From Postechiella marina (GTDB taxonomy: Bacteria > Bacteroidota > Bacteroidia > Flavobacteriales > Flavobacteriaceae), in the NCBI RefSeq assembly GCF_039538365.1, contig NZ_BAABCA010000002.1, forward strand, positions 434,001 to 498,000: 64,000 bases of DNA. The letters run 5' to 3'. The number at the start of each line of letters is the position of its first letter. The stretch's first letter is position 1. Below the pieces are notes generated by a model. The model saw only the letters and a program-made list of their open reading frames with translations, made no database searches and was not told the DNA's origin. A program made the translations under genes and the position numbers. Positions 24,974-32,024 of the stretch are shown here, in pieces.

Positions 24974-25054
24974 GCGTTACCACAAGGGTCGGGCTTTCAC
25001 TACTCGCTCCCTCCGTTGTCGGGGAGCTCAAACACACCGTTCAATCCCTAACGC
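24974..25054 (+). repeat. Copy A of a dispersed repeat with short inverted ends
   Basis: The unit starts GCGTTA (24974-24979) and ends TAACGC (25049-25054). Just inside the left end is CAAGGGTCGGGCTTTC, and just inside the right end TCAATCCCTAA; both are shared with the larger copy B at 55834-55984 (there on the opposite strand). The middle forms its own hairpin, GCTCCC and GGGGAGC (about 25006-25027). It begins 1 nt after the bioA stop. High GC for this genome. It holds no gene. Confidence 0.75.
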
Positions 25055-25067
25055 AAATAAACAATAC

Positions 25068-25739
25068 TTATTCTTGTTTTAAAATTTCAATATCAGCAAG
25101 TAGCTTATCAATATCGTTAGCATTAGTACCATCGTAAAAACCCCTTATCTGTCGTTTTTTATCAATAAGCATAAAGTTTTCTGTATGCACCATATCAAAC
25201 GGTCCTCCATCACCATTATCTTTAACCGCCAAATAGCTTTTTCTAGCTAAAGCATAAATCTCTTTTTTATCACCAGTAACCAAATTCCATTTTTCATCAT
25301 TCACACCCTTTTTAATAGCATAACGCTTTAATTGCTCTACCGAGTCTATTTTGGGAGTTACAGAATGCGAAAGCAACATGACCTCATCATCATTTAAAAT
25401 TTCCTTTTGTATCTCTGCCATATGGTTTGTCATTATTGGGCAAATGGTTTGGCAGGTAGTAAAAAAGAAATCGGCAACGTAAATTTTATCTTTATAATCA
25501 TTTTGAGTAACCGTTTTTCCGTTTTGGTTAGTCAAACTAAAATCTGCTATTTTATGATACTTTTTTTTGTATTGAATTGTACTATCTACCAACTCTGTAC
25601 TAACCATAGCAGGTTGGTAAACAGGCAAAGGCTGATATACATTTAAAGTATTGTAAATAAGTGAAACTATAATAACCGAAATAACTGCAAAAACAATTGC
25701 AAAAATTTTATAATCCTTAAAATAAGATAACATGTACAA
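25068..25739 (-). CDS. SCO1/SenC family copper-binding thioredoxin-like protein
   Basis: A 223-residue protein with an N-terminal membrane anchor (about 8-30) and a periplasmic thioredoxin fold. The copper-site motif is TTCQTICP (CxxxC), and the third ligand is the His in DMVHTENFMLID. SCO proteins deliver copper to the CuA centre of cytochrome oxidase or act as thiol reductants in its assembly. No oxidase genes are adjacent in the window, so the client is inferred from the family. An alternative start is Met3 (25733), which would shorten the protein by two residues. Confidence 0.92.
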   Translation of the reverse strand: MYMLSYFKDYKIFAIVFAVISVIIVSLIYNTLNVYQPLPVYQPAMVSTELVDSTIQYKKKYHKIADFSLTNQNGKTVTQNDYKDKIYVADFFFTTCQTICPIMTNHMAEIQKEILNDDEVMLLSHSVTPKIDSVEQLKRYAIKKGVNDEKWNLVTGDKKEIYALARKSYLAVKDNGDGGPFDMVHTENFMLIDKKRQIRGFYDGTNANDIDKLLADIEILKQE

Positions 25740-25856
25740 CTAATATTTAAACAAAAATACAATGAAAATAATTTCCTAAAAACTTTATAACAGCTTAATT
25801 TATTGTTAAAAGCAATCACAAAATTTAATTGTCTTTTTAAAGTTGGTATAAAAGCT

Positions 25857-25864
25857 TACTTTTG
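25857..25864 (+). promoter_or_regulatory. -7 element upstream of rseP
   Basis: TACTTTTG fits TAnnTTTG and ends 30 nt before the rseP ATG at 25895. No clear -33 TTG at the 19-nt distance. Confidence 0.4.
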
Positions 25865-25894
25865 TGCGATTATCAAAATTTGACCGAATAATAT

Positions 25895-27235
25895 ATGGAG
25901 TTTGTTATTAAAATATCTCAATTTTTACTGAGCCTTTCACTACTAATTGTTTTACACGAATTAGGGCACTTTATACCAGCAAAAGCCTTTAAAACTAGAG
26001 TAGAAAAGTTTTACTTGTTTTTTGATGTAAAGTTTTCTCTGTTTAAAAAGAAAATTGGCGATACCGTTTACGGTATTGGTTGGTTACCTTTAGGTGGATA
26101 TGTAAAAATTTCGGGTATGATAGACGAAAGCATGGACACCGAGCAAATGGCACAAGAGCCACAACCATGGGAGTTTCGCTCTAAACCAGCATGGCAACGT
26201 TTAATTATTATGCTAGGTGGTGTTTTTGTAAACTTTGTATTAGCATTAGTTATATACATTTTTGCTTCTTTTGTTTACGGAGACACAGATATTAGCGCTG
26301 CCAGCATTCAAGATGGCTACGCTATAAACAACCCTTTACTAACAGATTTAGGTTTTAAAACCGGTGACAATGTAATTGCTGTAGGCGATTATAAAGTTGA
26401 AAACGTTTCAGACATAAAAAGTAATTTTATTGGTGCAGAATCTGTTACCATAAAAAGAGATGGTGTTACAAAAACAATACAAATGCCCGAAGATTTTCTG
26501 GGTCAGCTATCTACAAGTAAAGACCGTACACTTTTCGAAATAAGAATGCCTTTTATATTTGGTAAAGTATCAGACTCTTCTGCTAACAAAGGTACAGACT
26601 TATTAAAAGACGATGTTATTACCGCAGTAAACGGTAAAAAAATGAAATACTTCGATCAATTCGAAGCTGTTTTAGCAAACCTTAAAGGACAAACCGTTAC
26701 TGTAGATGTTTTAAGAGGCACAGAAACCTTAAAAAAGCAATTAAAAGTTGACAACAACGGAAAATTTGGTATATACCCAACTGGTACTTACAACAGATTT
26801 GAAGAGTTAGGCTATTTTTCTATCATAAAAAAAGAATATGGTTTTGGAGAAAGTTTTGGTGTAGGCTACAACAAGTTTACAACCCAAATAACATCTTACT
26901 TTAGTCAATTAAAAATGATTTTTAGTCCAAGTACTGGTGCATACAAAGGTGTAGGTGGCTTTAAAGCTATTTTCGATATATTTCCAGATACATGGAGCTG
27001 GGAGGCTTTTTGGGGTATTACAGCATTTTTATCTATAATGTTAGGTGTATTAAACCTATTACCTATTCCTGCTCTAGATGGCGGACACGTTATGTTTTTA
27101 CTATACGAAATGATATCTGGAAGAAAGCCAGGAGACAAATTTATGGAGTATGCCCAAATGGTAGGGTTCTTTATTTTAATAGCCTTAGTATTATTTGCCA
27201 ACGGAAATGATATTTTTAAAGCTGTTTTTGATTAA
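25895..27235 (+). CDS. rseP: RIP metalloprotease RseP (site-2 protease)
   Basis: A 446-residue inner-membrane zinc protease. The N-terminal helix carries the zinc motif HELGH (about residues 21-25), followed by the family's GWLPLGGYVKI, a first PDZ region (about 120-200), a second (about 205-290), and the C-terminal helix with LNLLPIPALDGGHV, which provides the third zinc ligand Asp. It cuts membrane-embedded anti-sigma factors and signal peptides. With two FecR/ECF pairs in this window, it may process their anti-sigma proteins, but that is inference. Ends 85 nt before tRNA-Asn. Confidence 0.95.
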   Translation: MEFVIKISQFLLSLSLLIVLHELGHFIPAKAFKTRVEKFYLFFDVKFSLFKKKIGDTVYGIGWLPLGGYVKISGMIDESMDTEQMAQEPQPWEFRSKPAWQRLIIMLGGVFVNFVLALVIYIFASFVYGDTDISAASIQDGYAINNPLLTDLGFKTGDNVIAVGDYKVENVSDIKSNFIGAESVTIKRDGVTKTIQMPEDFLGQLSTSKDRTLFEIRMPFIFGKVSDSSANKGTDLLKDDVITAVNGKKMKYFDQFEAVLANLKGQTVTVDVLRGTETLKKQLKVDNNGKFGIYPTGTYNRFEELGYFSIIKKEYGFGESFGVGYNKFTTQITSYFSQLKMIFSPSTGAYKGVGGFKAIFDIFPDTWSWEAFWGITAFLSIMLGVLNLLPIPALDGGHVMFLLYEMISGRKPGDKFMEYAQMVGFFILIALVLFANGNDIFKAVFD

Positions 27236-27244
27236 AAAAAAATT

Positions 27245-27266
27245 AAACTTTTTTTAAAAAAAGTTT
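27245..27266. terminator. 22-bp perfect palindrome after rseP, likely terminator
   Basis: AAACTTTTTTT followed directly by AAAAAAAGTTT, a perfect palindrome 10 nt after the rseP stop. It lacks a GC-rich stem, so it is a weak intrinsic terminator at best. Its right end supplies part of the -33 element of tRNA-Asn. Confidence 0.4.
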
Positions 27267-27294
27267 GTAGCATTTAAAAAAGAAGTTATATTTG
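27264..27294 (+). promoter_or_regulatory. Promoter of tRNA-Asn (TTTG-N19-TATATTTG)
   Basis: TTTG at 27264-27267, a 19-nt spacer and TATATTTG at 27287-27294: a full consensus match to the Bacteroidota primary-sigma promoter. The tRNA begins at 27320, leaving a short leader. This is the clearest promoter in the window and sets the pattern used for the other calls. Confidence 0.85.
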
Positions 27295-27319
27295 CACTCG
27301 CTAAGTCAAAAAAGCAAAT

Positions 27320-27393
27320 TCCTTCTTAGCTCAGTTGGTTAGAGCATCTGACTGTTAATCAGAGGGTCCTTGGTTCGAGCCCAAGAGAAGGAG
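27320..27393 (+). tRNA. tRNA-Asn (anticodon GTT)
   Basis: A 74-nt cloverleaf: acceptor TCCTTCT pairs fully with AGAAGGA, anticodon stem TCTGA/TCAGA encloses loop CTGTTAA (anticodon GTT), T arm CTTGG-TTCGAGC-CCAAG. The discriminator is G; CCA is not encoded. Confidence 0.95.
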
Positions 27394-27394
27394 C

Positions 27395-27427
27395 AAAAAA
27401 AGTCTAACAGAAATGTTAGACTTTTTT
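27395..27427 (+). terminator. Intrinsic terminator of tRNA-Asn
   Basis: AGTCTAAC (27401-27408), loop AGAAAT, GTTAGACT (27415-27422), followed by a T run to 27427 and preceded by an A run. It starts 2 nt after the tRNA. Confidence 0.85.
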
Positions 27428-27848
27428 GTTTTTAATATATTATACATTACAATTATAACATTCTTAATAATTGTTATTCAGAAATTTAAAGAAATTATTT
27501 TTAAAATATTATCTTTAAGCAACTTAAACTCCCTAAGTCTTTTTTAATAGTAACACTAACACATGTTAAACCAAACACAATGTTACTATTATCCCTTACA
27601 AAACACCAACGTTTAAGCCTAAGCAAACATTATGCTTACCTAGTAAAACGGGCTCTACCCAACACACCTCTTTACATCAATACCATAACGCCAGGCTTAA
27701 CTATTGCTTTAAGCTACTATAACACAAGTAATTTATTATAAAACTATGTTTGGATATTAAACCATAAATTATATATAAAAAATTAATCAATTTCTATATC
27801 AAATAAAAAATGTAAACATTTAGTATCAATCATTAATCAAAATAAATC
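27428..27848. other. 421-bp gap with an inverted repeat and one small open frame
   Basis: Between the tRNA-Asn terminator and the patatin gene. A perfect 10-bp inverted repeat AATAGTAACA/TGTTACTATT lies at 27546-27555 and 27581-27590; its second arm overlaps the start codon of a 53-codon open frame at 27580-27741. Beyond that the sequence is AT-rich with no recognised element. Confidence 0.4.
27580..27741 (+). CDS. Possible 53-residue small protein
   Basis: ATG at 27580, TAA at 27739-27741. The translation is Leu/Tyr-rich with a basic patch (KHQRLSLSKHYAYLVKRAL) and an uncharged end. No ribosome site or family match is apparent. A 10-bp inverted repeat pairs a leader segment with the start codon region. 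May be chance in AT-rich DNA. Confidence 0.15.
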   Translation: MLLLSLTKHQRLSLSKHYAYLVKRALPNTPLYINTITPGLTIALSYYNTSNLL

Positions 27849-29627
27849 ATGAGCAAAAAATCAAATACATTTCACCTAGGCATAACTATGGCTGGCGCTG
27901 TTTCTGCAGGAGCTTACACTGCTGGTTTTATGGATTATATTCTAGAGGCTCTTTCTGCTTGGGAAACTGCTAAAAAAGAAAACAAAGACAACCCTAATAG
28001 TAACATTCCTAACCATAATGTAATTATAGATGCAATTGGCGGAGCTTCTGCTGGAGGCATGGTAAGTATGATAACAACCTTAGCTTTATGTTCTGGAAAA
28101 ATAAAACCTGTAAAAGAAGTTGCCAATACAAAAACAGGCAACATACTTTATGATAGTTGGGTATTTCTAGACGACGACGACAGCCTTTACAATGGCAGTA
28201 ATAAAGGAAAAACTACCTTTGAGAAAATGCTTTCTAACACCGATATAAAATCTGGAAAAGGTGCTGCATCTTTATTAAACTCTACTCCTATAGATAGAAT
28301 TGCCGAAAAAGTTTTTGAACAATTACCAGCAAACACAAGCCAAACCAACTTACCGCCTTACATCTCTAAAAGTCTTAGAGTATTACTTACCGTAACAAGT
28401 TTACGCCCGCTAGATTATAAAGTAAAATTTAGCAAAATAAAATCGAAATTTCTGGATGCCACTCCTGGGCATCGCATAAGCAACCACGACCTTGTTGCTC
28501 ATTTTAAATTAAATTACAATGAAGATACCGATAAAAACAAATACTTACCTTTTCAGCCTCTTAAATTAGATGTCACTAATAATTCTGGCAAAACATTAAA
28601 ATCTAATAGAGACTTCTTAATTAATGTTACCAAAGCTACCGGAGCTTTCCCTATTGGTTTAGCACCGCGTTATTTCGAATCTGATTTCCCTTTAGAGTAC
28701 GTTTATAACAGCCTTATAGAGCGAAATTCTTTTTCCACTAAAATGGATGTAGAATTAAATATTAACAAGAAAGGAAATTTTCAATTTACTGCTGTTGATG
28801 GTGGAGCAATAAACAACGAACCTTTTGACGAAGTACTACGATGCCTAGTTGCAAATCATGGTCCAGAAGACGCTACCAATCCTAAATACGGAACTATTTT
28901 GATAGATCCTTTCCCTAATTTTGAAGATGAAAAAAGTGCAGAAACACCAAATTACGAGAAAACTAGTATCATGCAAATTATTGGTAGCTTGATACCAACC
29001 ATACTTAACCAAGCGCGCAACAAACAAAATGATACTTATGGCACAGGATTATTTAAACTTATGGCTTTTCCAAGAAAATTAAAATTGGGGACACAAAAAG
29101 AGGTAGACCATCCGCCATTAGCTACAGGAGGTATAGGTGGATTTGGCGGGTTTATAGATATAGAGTTTAGAAAACATGATTTCTTTTTAGGTCGTAAAAA
29201 CGCAAAAAATTTTTTACGAGGTATTATGTTTATGGAATACGATAAAGACGACCCTAAAAACCTATTTAACGGTGTTAGCGATAAAGCCATTAAAAAGTTT
29301 TCGAAAAAAATAAAACAAGCAGATGGTACAAAGAAAATTTACATGCCAATAATTCCTGATGTTAGCAAACTTAAAGCCGATGACGAATCGAACCCTTCAA
29401 GGTATAAAATACAAGACTTTCCAAAATTTAATAAACAAGGCTTTAAAAAACTTGAGCAACCTATAAAAAACAGAGTAAAAGCCATTTTAAAAGCAGAATT
29501 AGACGGAAAGGTTTCTGGATGGATATGGAGTATTGGCAAAAGCTTTGTAATAAATAAAATATCTAAAAAAATGACAAAATGGATTATGGAAACCATAGAA
29601 AAAGATTTTGCTAAACGTGGCATGTAA
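27849..29627 (+). CDS. Patatin-like phospholipase
   Basis: A 592-residue protein. The patatin catalytic dyad is visible: oxyanion-type Gly-rich stretch GAVSAGAY (about 16-23), nucleophile Ser67 in GGASAGG, and the Asp in AVDGGAIN (about residue 318). The large size and long C-terminal half (about 350-592) exceed simple patatins and resemble ExoU/RssA-like multidomain lipases. No signal peptide. A DUF5995 gene follows 41 nt downstream. The family hydrolyses acyl chains of phospholipids; whether this one acts on its own membranes, on storage lipid or as a toxin is not shown. Confidence 0.87.
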   Translation: MSKKSNTFHLGITMAGAVSAGAYTAGFMDYILEALSAWETAKKENKDNPNSNIPNHNVIIDAIGGASAGGMVSMITTLALCSGKIKPVKEVANTKTGNILYDSWVFLDDDDSLYNGSNKGKTTFEKMLSNTDIKSGKGAASLLNSTPIDRIAEKVFEQLPANTSQTNLPPYISKSLRVLLTVTSLRPLDYKVKFSKIKSKFLDATPGHRISNHDLVAHFKLNYNEDTDKNKYLPFQPLKLDVTNNSGKTLKSNRDFLINVTKATGAFPIGLAPRYFESDFPLEYVYNSLIERNSFSTKMDVELNINKKGNFQFTAVDGGAINNEPFDEVLRCLVANHGPEDATNPKYGTILIDPFPNFEDEKSAETPNYEKTSIMQIIGSLIPTILNQARNKQNDTYGTGLFKLMAFPRKLKLGTQKEVDHPPLATGGIGGFGGFIDIEFRKHDFFLGRKNAKNFLRGIMFMEYDKDDPKNLFNGVSDKAIKKFSKKIKQADGTKKIYMPIIPDVSKLKADDESNPSRYKIQDFPKFNKQGFKKLEQPIKNRVKAILKAELDGKVSGWIWSIGKSFVINKISKKMTKWIMETIEKDFAKRGM

Positions 29628-29668
29628 GTCTGCATAAAAATAAAACAAAAAATATATACTATTTTAAA

Positions 29669-30424
29669 ATGAGCCAAGCGACTACCATACAAGAGGTTCT
29701 TAATCAATTAGACATAATTATTGAAGACGCCATTGCAACCAATAGCAATTTAGGTTTATTTGCTTACATCTATAGGCGTACTACCGCAGAAATTGCTAAA
29801 GAAATTAAACTTAAAAACTTTAAAAATAACGAAAGGTTAGAAATTATGGATGTAGCCTTTGCAAACCTTTACCTAGACGCATATAAAAACTACAAAAATA
29901 ATAAAGAGGTAAGCGCATCGTGGGCATTTGCTTTTAAGCATAGCAACAAACCGTTAACCATACTACAACATATTATGCTAGGCATGAACGCTCATATTAA
30001 TTTAGATTTAGGCATATCGACAGCCTTAACCATGAAAGGAAAAGAAATTAATAGTATTGAAGCAGATTTTAACAAGGTTAACGATATTTTATTTCAAATT
30101 ACTAACGAACTTCAAGATCGTTTAAGTCGTGTTTCTCCATTAATGTTTGTTCTAGATTTACTAGGAAAAACCAAAGACGAACAAATTATAGATTTTAGTA
30201 TGCGAAAAGCTAGAGAACAATCGTGGAATTCTGCTAATTTACTTTGGGCTTTAGACGATTTAGATAACGAAAAAGCTATAAAACAAATAGATGAAGTAGT
30301 ACTTAAAATTTCTGAAATAATACAGGCTCCAAAAACACGAGTTGTACGCTTTATTTTAAAAACAATAAGATATTTTGAAAATAAGAACATAGGAACAGTT
30401 ATTAAAAAATTAAAACAAGATTAA
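29669..30424 (+). CDS. DUF5995 family protein
   Basis: A 251-residue protein with no signal peptide, mostly helical. The central segment HIMLGMNAHINLDLG (about residues 103-117) with paired His residues and the late REQSWNSANLLW are the features I associate with DUF5995. The conserved His/Asp residues in a helical bundle suggest a metal or lipid site. It is next to a patatin-like lipase on the same strand and probably cotranscribed. Function unknown. Confidence 0.7.
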   Translation: MSQATTIQEVLNQLDIIIEDAIATNSNLGLFAYIYRRTTAEIAKEIKLKNFKNNERLEIMDVAFANLYLDAYKNYKNNKEVSASWAFAFKHSNKPLTILQHIMLGMNAHINLDLGISTALTMKGKEINSIEADFNKVNDILFQITNELQDRLSRVSPLMFVLDLLGKTKDEQIIDFSMRKAREQSWNSANLLWALDDLDNEKAIKQIDEVVLKISEIIQAPKTRVVRFILKTIRYFENKNIGTVIKKLKQD

Positions 30425-30491
30425 TAACTACACACCTAAAAACAAACATTAAACGCAACAAAACTATGTTTTAAAGCTGAGTATGGTTTTA

Positions 30492-30521
30492 TTGTAAACA
30501 CACCTCTTAAGCTGATATTTG
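30492..30521 (+). promoter_or_regulatory. Promoter-like pair TTG-N19-GATATTTG of the candidate small RNA
   Basis: TTG at 30492-30494, a 19-nt spacer and GATATTTG at 30514-30521 (7 of 8 matches to TAnnTTTG). The spacing is the same as in the tRNA-Asn promoter. Start expected near 30528. Confidence 0.45.
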
Positions 30522-30527
30522 CGTAGT

Positions 30528-30647
30528 TTAGCCAAAAAATTTCCTCACTCTTTTAAGCTACTATATATTTGACGAACCATAACATAAGTAGGTTAAGTTT
30601 ATGGTAGATTTGGGGCAAAAAGGTGGACATCTGTTCACCTTTTTCAT
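30528..30647 (+). ncRNA. Candidate small RNA of about 120 nt
   Basis: Bounded by the promoter-like pair at 30492-30521 and a strong terminator hairpin, AAAAAGGTG and CACCTTTTT (30618-30646). Inside it, CCATAA (30577-30582) and TTATGG (30599-30604) can form an upstream stem. A second -7-like TATATTTG (30564-30571) could produce a shorter form. No open frame with a ribosome site. No family is recognised. Confidence 0.4.
30618..30646 (+). terminator. Intrinsic terminator of the candidate small RNA
   Basis: AAAAAGGTG, loop GACATCTGTT, CACCTTTTT. The stem can be extended inward by pairing ACA with TGT. Confidence 0.7.
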
Positions 30648-30720
30648 TTTTAAACTTAAAACGATCTACACTCTCCTTACAACGCGTAAATTACACCATA
30701 AAAGGTGTTTTAAGCTCATA

Positions 30721-30750
30721 AAAAAAGCCTGAACACACATATGTTCAGGC
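30721..30750 (-). terminator. Terminator of the sucA-odhB operon
   Basis: GCCTGAACA (30727-30735) and TGTTCAGGC (30742-30750) form a 9-bp stem; on the minus strand it is followed by a run of six T (complement of 30721-30726). It lies 28 nt after the odhB stop. Confidence 0.85.
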
Positions 30751-30778
30751 CTTAATTTATTATTGTAAATAACGCTTA

Positions 30779-31987
30779 TTAAAGCTCTAACGCTTTTTTA
30801 ACATCATTATTCATTAATAATTCTATTGGGTTCTCTAGCGCCTCTTTAACTGCTACTAAAAAACCTACACTTTCTTTACCATCAATAATTCTATGGTCGT
30901 AAGATAATGCTACATACATTATTGGTCTAATTACCACCTCGCCATTAATAGCTACTGGTCTTTCTACAATATTATGCATTCCTAAAATTCCACTTTGTGG
31001 TGGATTAATAATTGGAGTAGATAACATACTACCAAACACACCTCCGTTAGTAATTGTAAAAGTACCACCCGTCATCTCGTCAACAGTAATTTGCCCATCT
31101 CTAGCACGAAGTGCTAAACGTTTTACTTCAGACTCCACTCCTCTAAAACTTAAGTTTTCTGCATTTCTAATTACAGGCACCATCAATCCTTTTGGTCCAG
31201 ACACTGCTATACTTATATCACAAAAATCATAAGAAAGCATCTCTTTACCATCAATCATAGAGTTTACAGCAGGATACATTTCTAGAGCTCTAACAACTGC
31301 TAAAGTAAAGAAACTCATAAACCCTAGACCAACACCATGTTTAGACTTAAAGGTTTCTTTATATTCTTTACGTAATGCAAATATTGGAGACATATCTACC
31401 TCGTTAAACGTTGTTAACATGGCAGTTGTGTTTTTAACTTCTACTAAACGCTCTGCTACTTTACGACGTAACATAGACATTTTACTTCTTGAAGTACCAC
31501 GATTACCTCCGGTTGGGGTTCCCATAGAAGGCACAGCCTTAACAGCATCTTCTTTAGTTACTCTTCCTGCTTTACCTGTTCCAGAAATACTTGAAGCATC
31601 CATGCCTTTTTCTGCTAAAATCTTTTTAGCTGCAGGGCTTGCACTACCAGAAGCATATGTTTTAGTTTCTGCAGGAGCTGTTTTTGGTGCTTCTGTTTTA
31701 GGCGCTTCTACTTTTGCTTCTGCTTTTGGAGCATCACCTTCTGGTTTTGCTGCGCTTGTATCAATATCGCAAACTACAGCACCTACCGCAACAGCATCAC
31801 CTTCTTCAGCTTTAAGCGTAATTATTCCACTTGCTTCTGCTGGCAATTCTAAAGTTGCTTTATCGCTGTCAACCTCAGCAATAGCTTGATCCTTTTCAAC
31901 ATAATCTCCGTCTTCTACTAACCATGTTGCTATTTCTACTTCTGTAATAGACTCGCCTGGTGAAGGCACTTTCATTTCTAAAATCAT
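30779..31987 (-). CDS. odhB: 2-oxoglutarate dehydrogenase E2, dihydrolipoyllysine succinyltransferase
   Basis: A 402-residue E2 subunit. One lipoyl domain (1-76) with the lipoylated Lys43 in EVDSDKATLEL; an Ala/Pro/Lys-rich linker; a peripheral subunit-binding domain (about 113-150, SPAAKKILAEKG); and the catalytic domain (about 170-402) with His365 in YDHRIIDGKE. It transfers succinyl groups from lipoate to CoA in the TCA cycle. The gene follows sucA on the same strand after 37 nt; the E3 gene is not in this window. Known elsewhere as sucB. Confidence 0.96.
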   Translation of the reverse strand: MILEMKVPSPGESITEVEIATWLVEDGDYVEKDQAIAEVDSDKATLELPAEASGIITLKAEEGDAVAVGAVVCDIDTSAAKPEGDAPKAEAKVEAPKTEAPKTAPAETKTYASGSASPAAKKILAEKGMDASSISGTGKAGRVTKEDAVKAVPSMGTPTGGNRGTSRSKMSMLRRKVAERLVEVKNTTAMLTTFNEVDMSPIFALRKEYKETFKSKHGVGLGFMSFFTLAVVRALEMYPAVNSMIDGKEMLSYDFCDISIAVSGPKGLMVPVIRNAENLSFRGVESEVKRLALRARDGQITVDEMTGGTFTITNGGVFGSMLSTPIINPPQSGILGMHNIVERPVAINGEVVIRPIMYVALSYDHRIIDGKESVGFLVAVKEALENPIELLMNNDVKKALEL

Positions 31988-32024
31988 TCTTATAATTTTA
32001 TAGGTATACTTAAAACTTTCTTAT

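Larger units (their letters stand above)
30425..30778. other. 354-bp gap holding a candidate small RNA and two terminators
   Basis: This gap between the convergent DUF5995 and odhB genes contains no open frame of interest. It has a promoter-like pair at 30492-30521, a rho-independent terminator at 30618-30646 and the odhB terminator at 30721-30750, described separately. Confidence 0.6.

Noticed and set aside
31419..31889. 156-codon open frame antisense to odhB
   Set aside because: Low-complexity Ala/Ser/Leu-rich translation that mirrors the lipoyl linker of odhB; no start context and no family resemblance.
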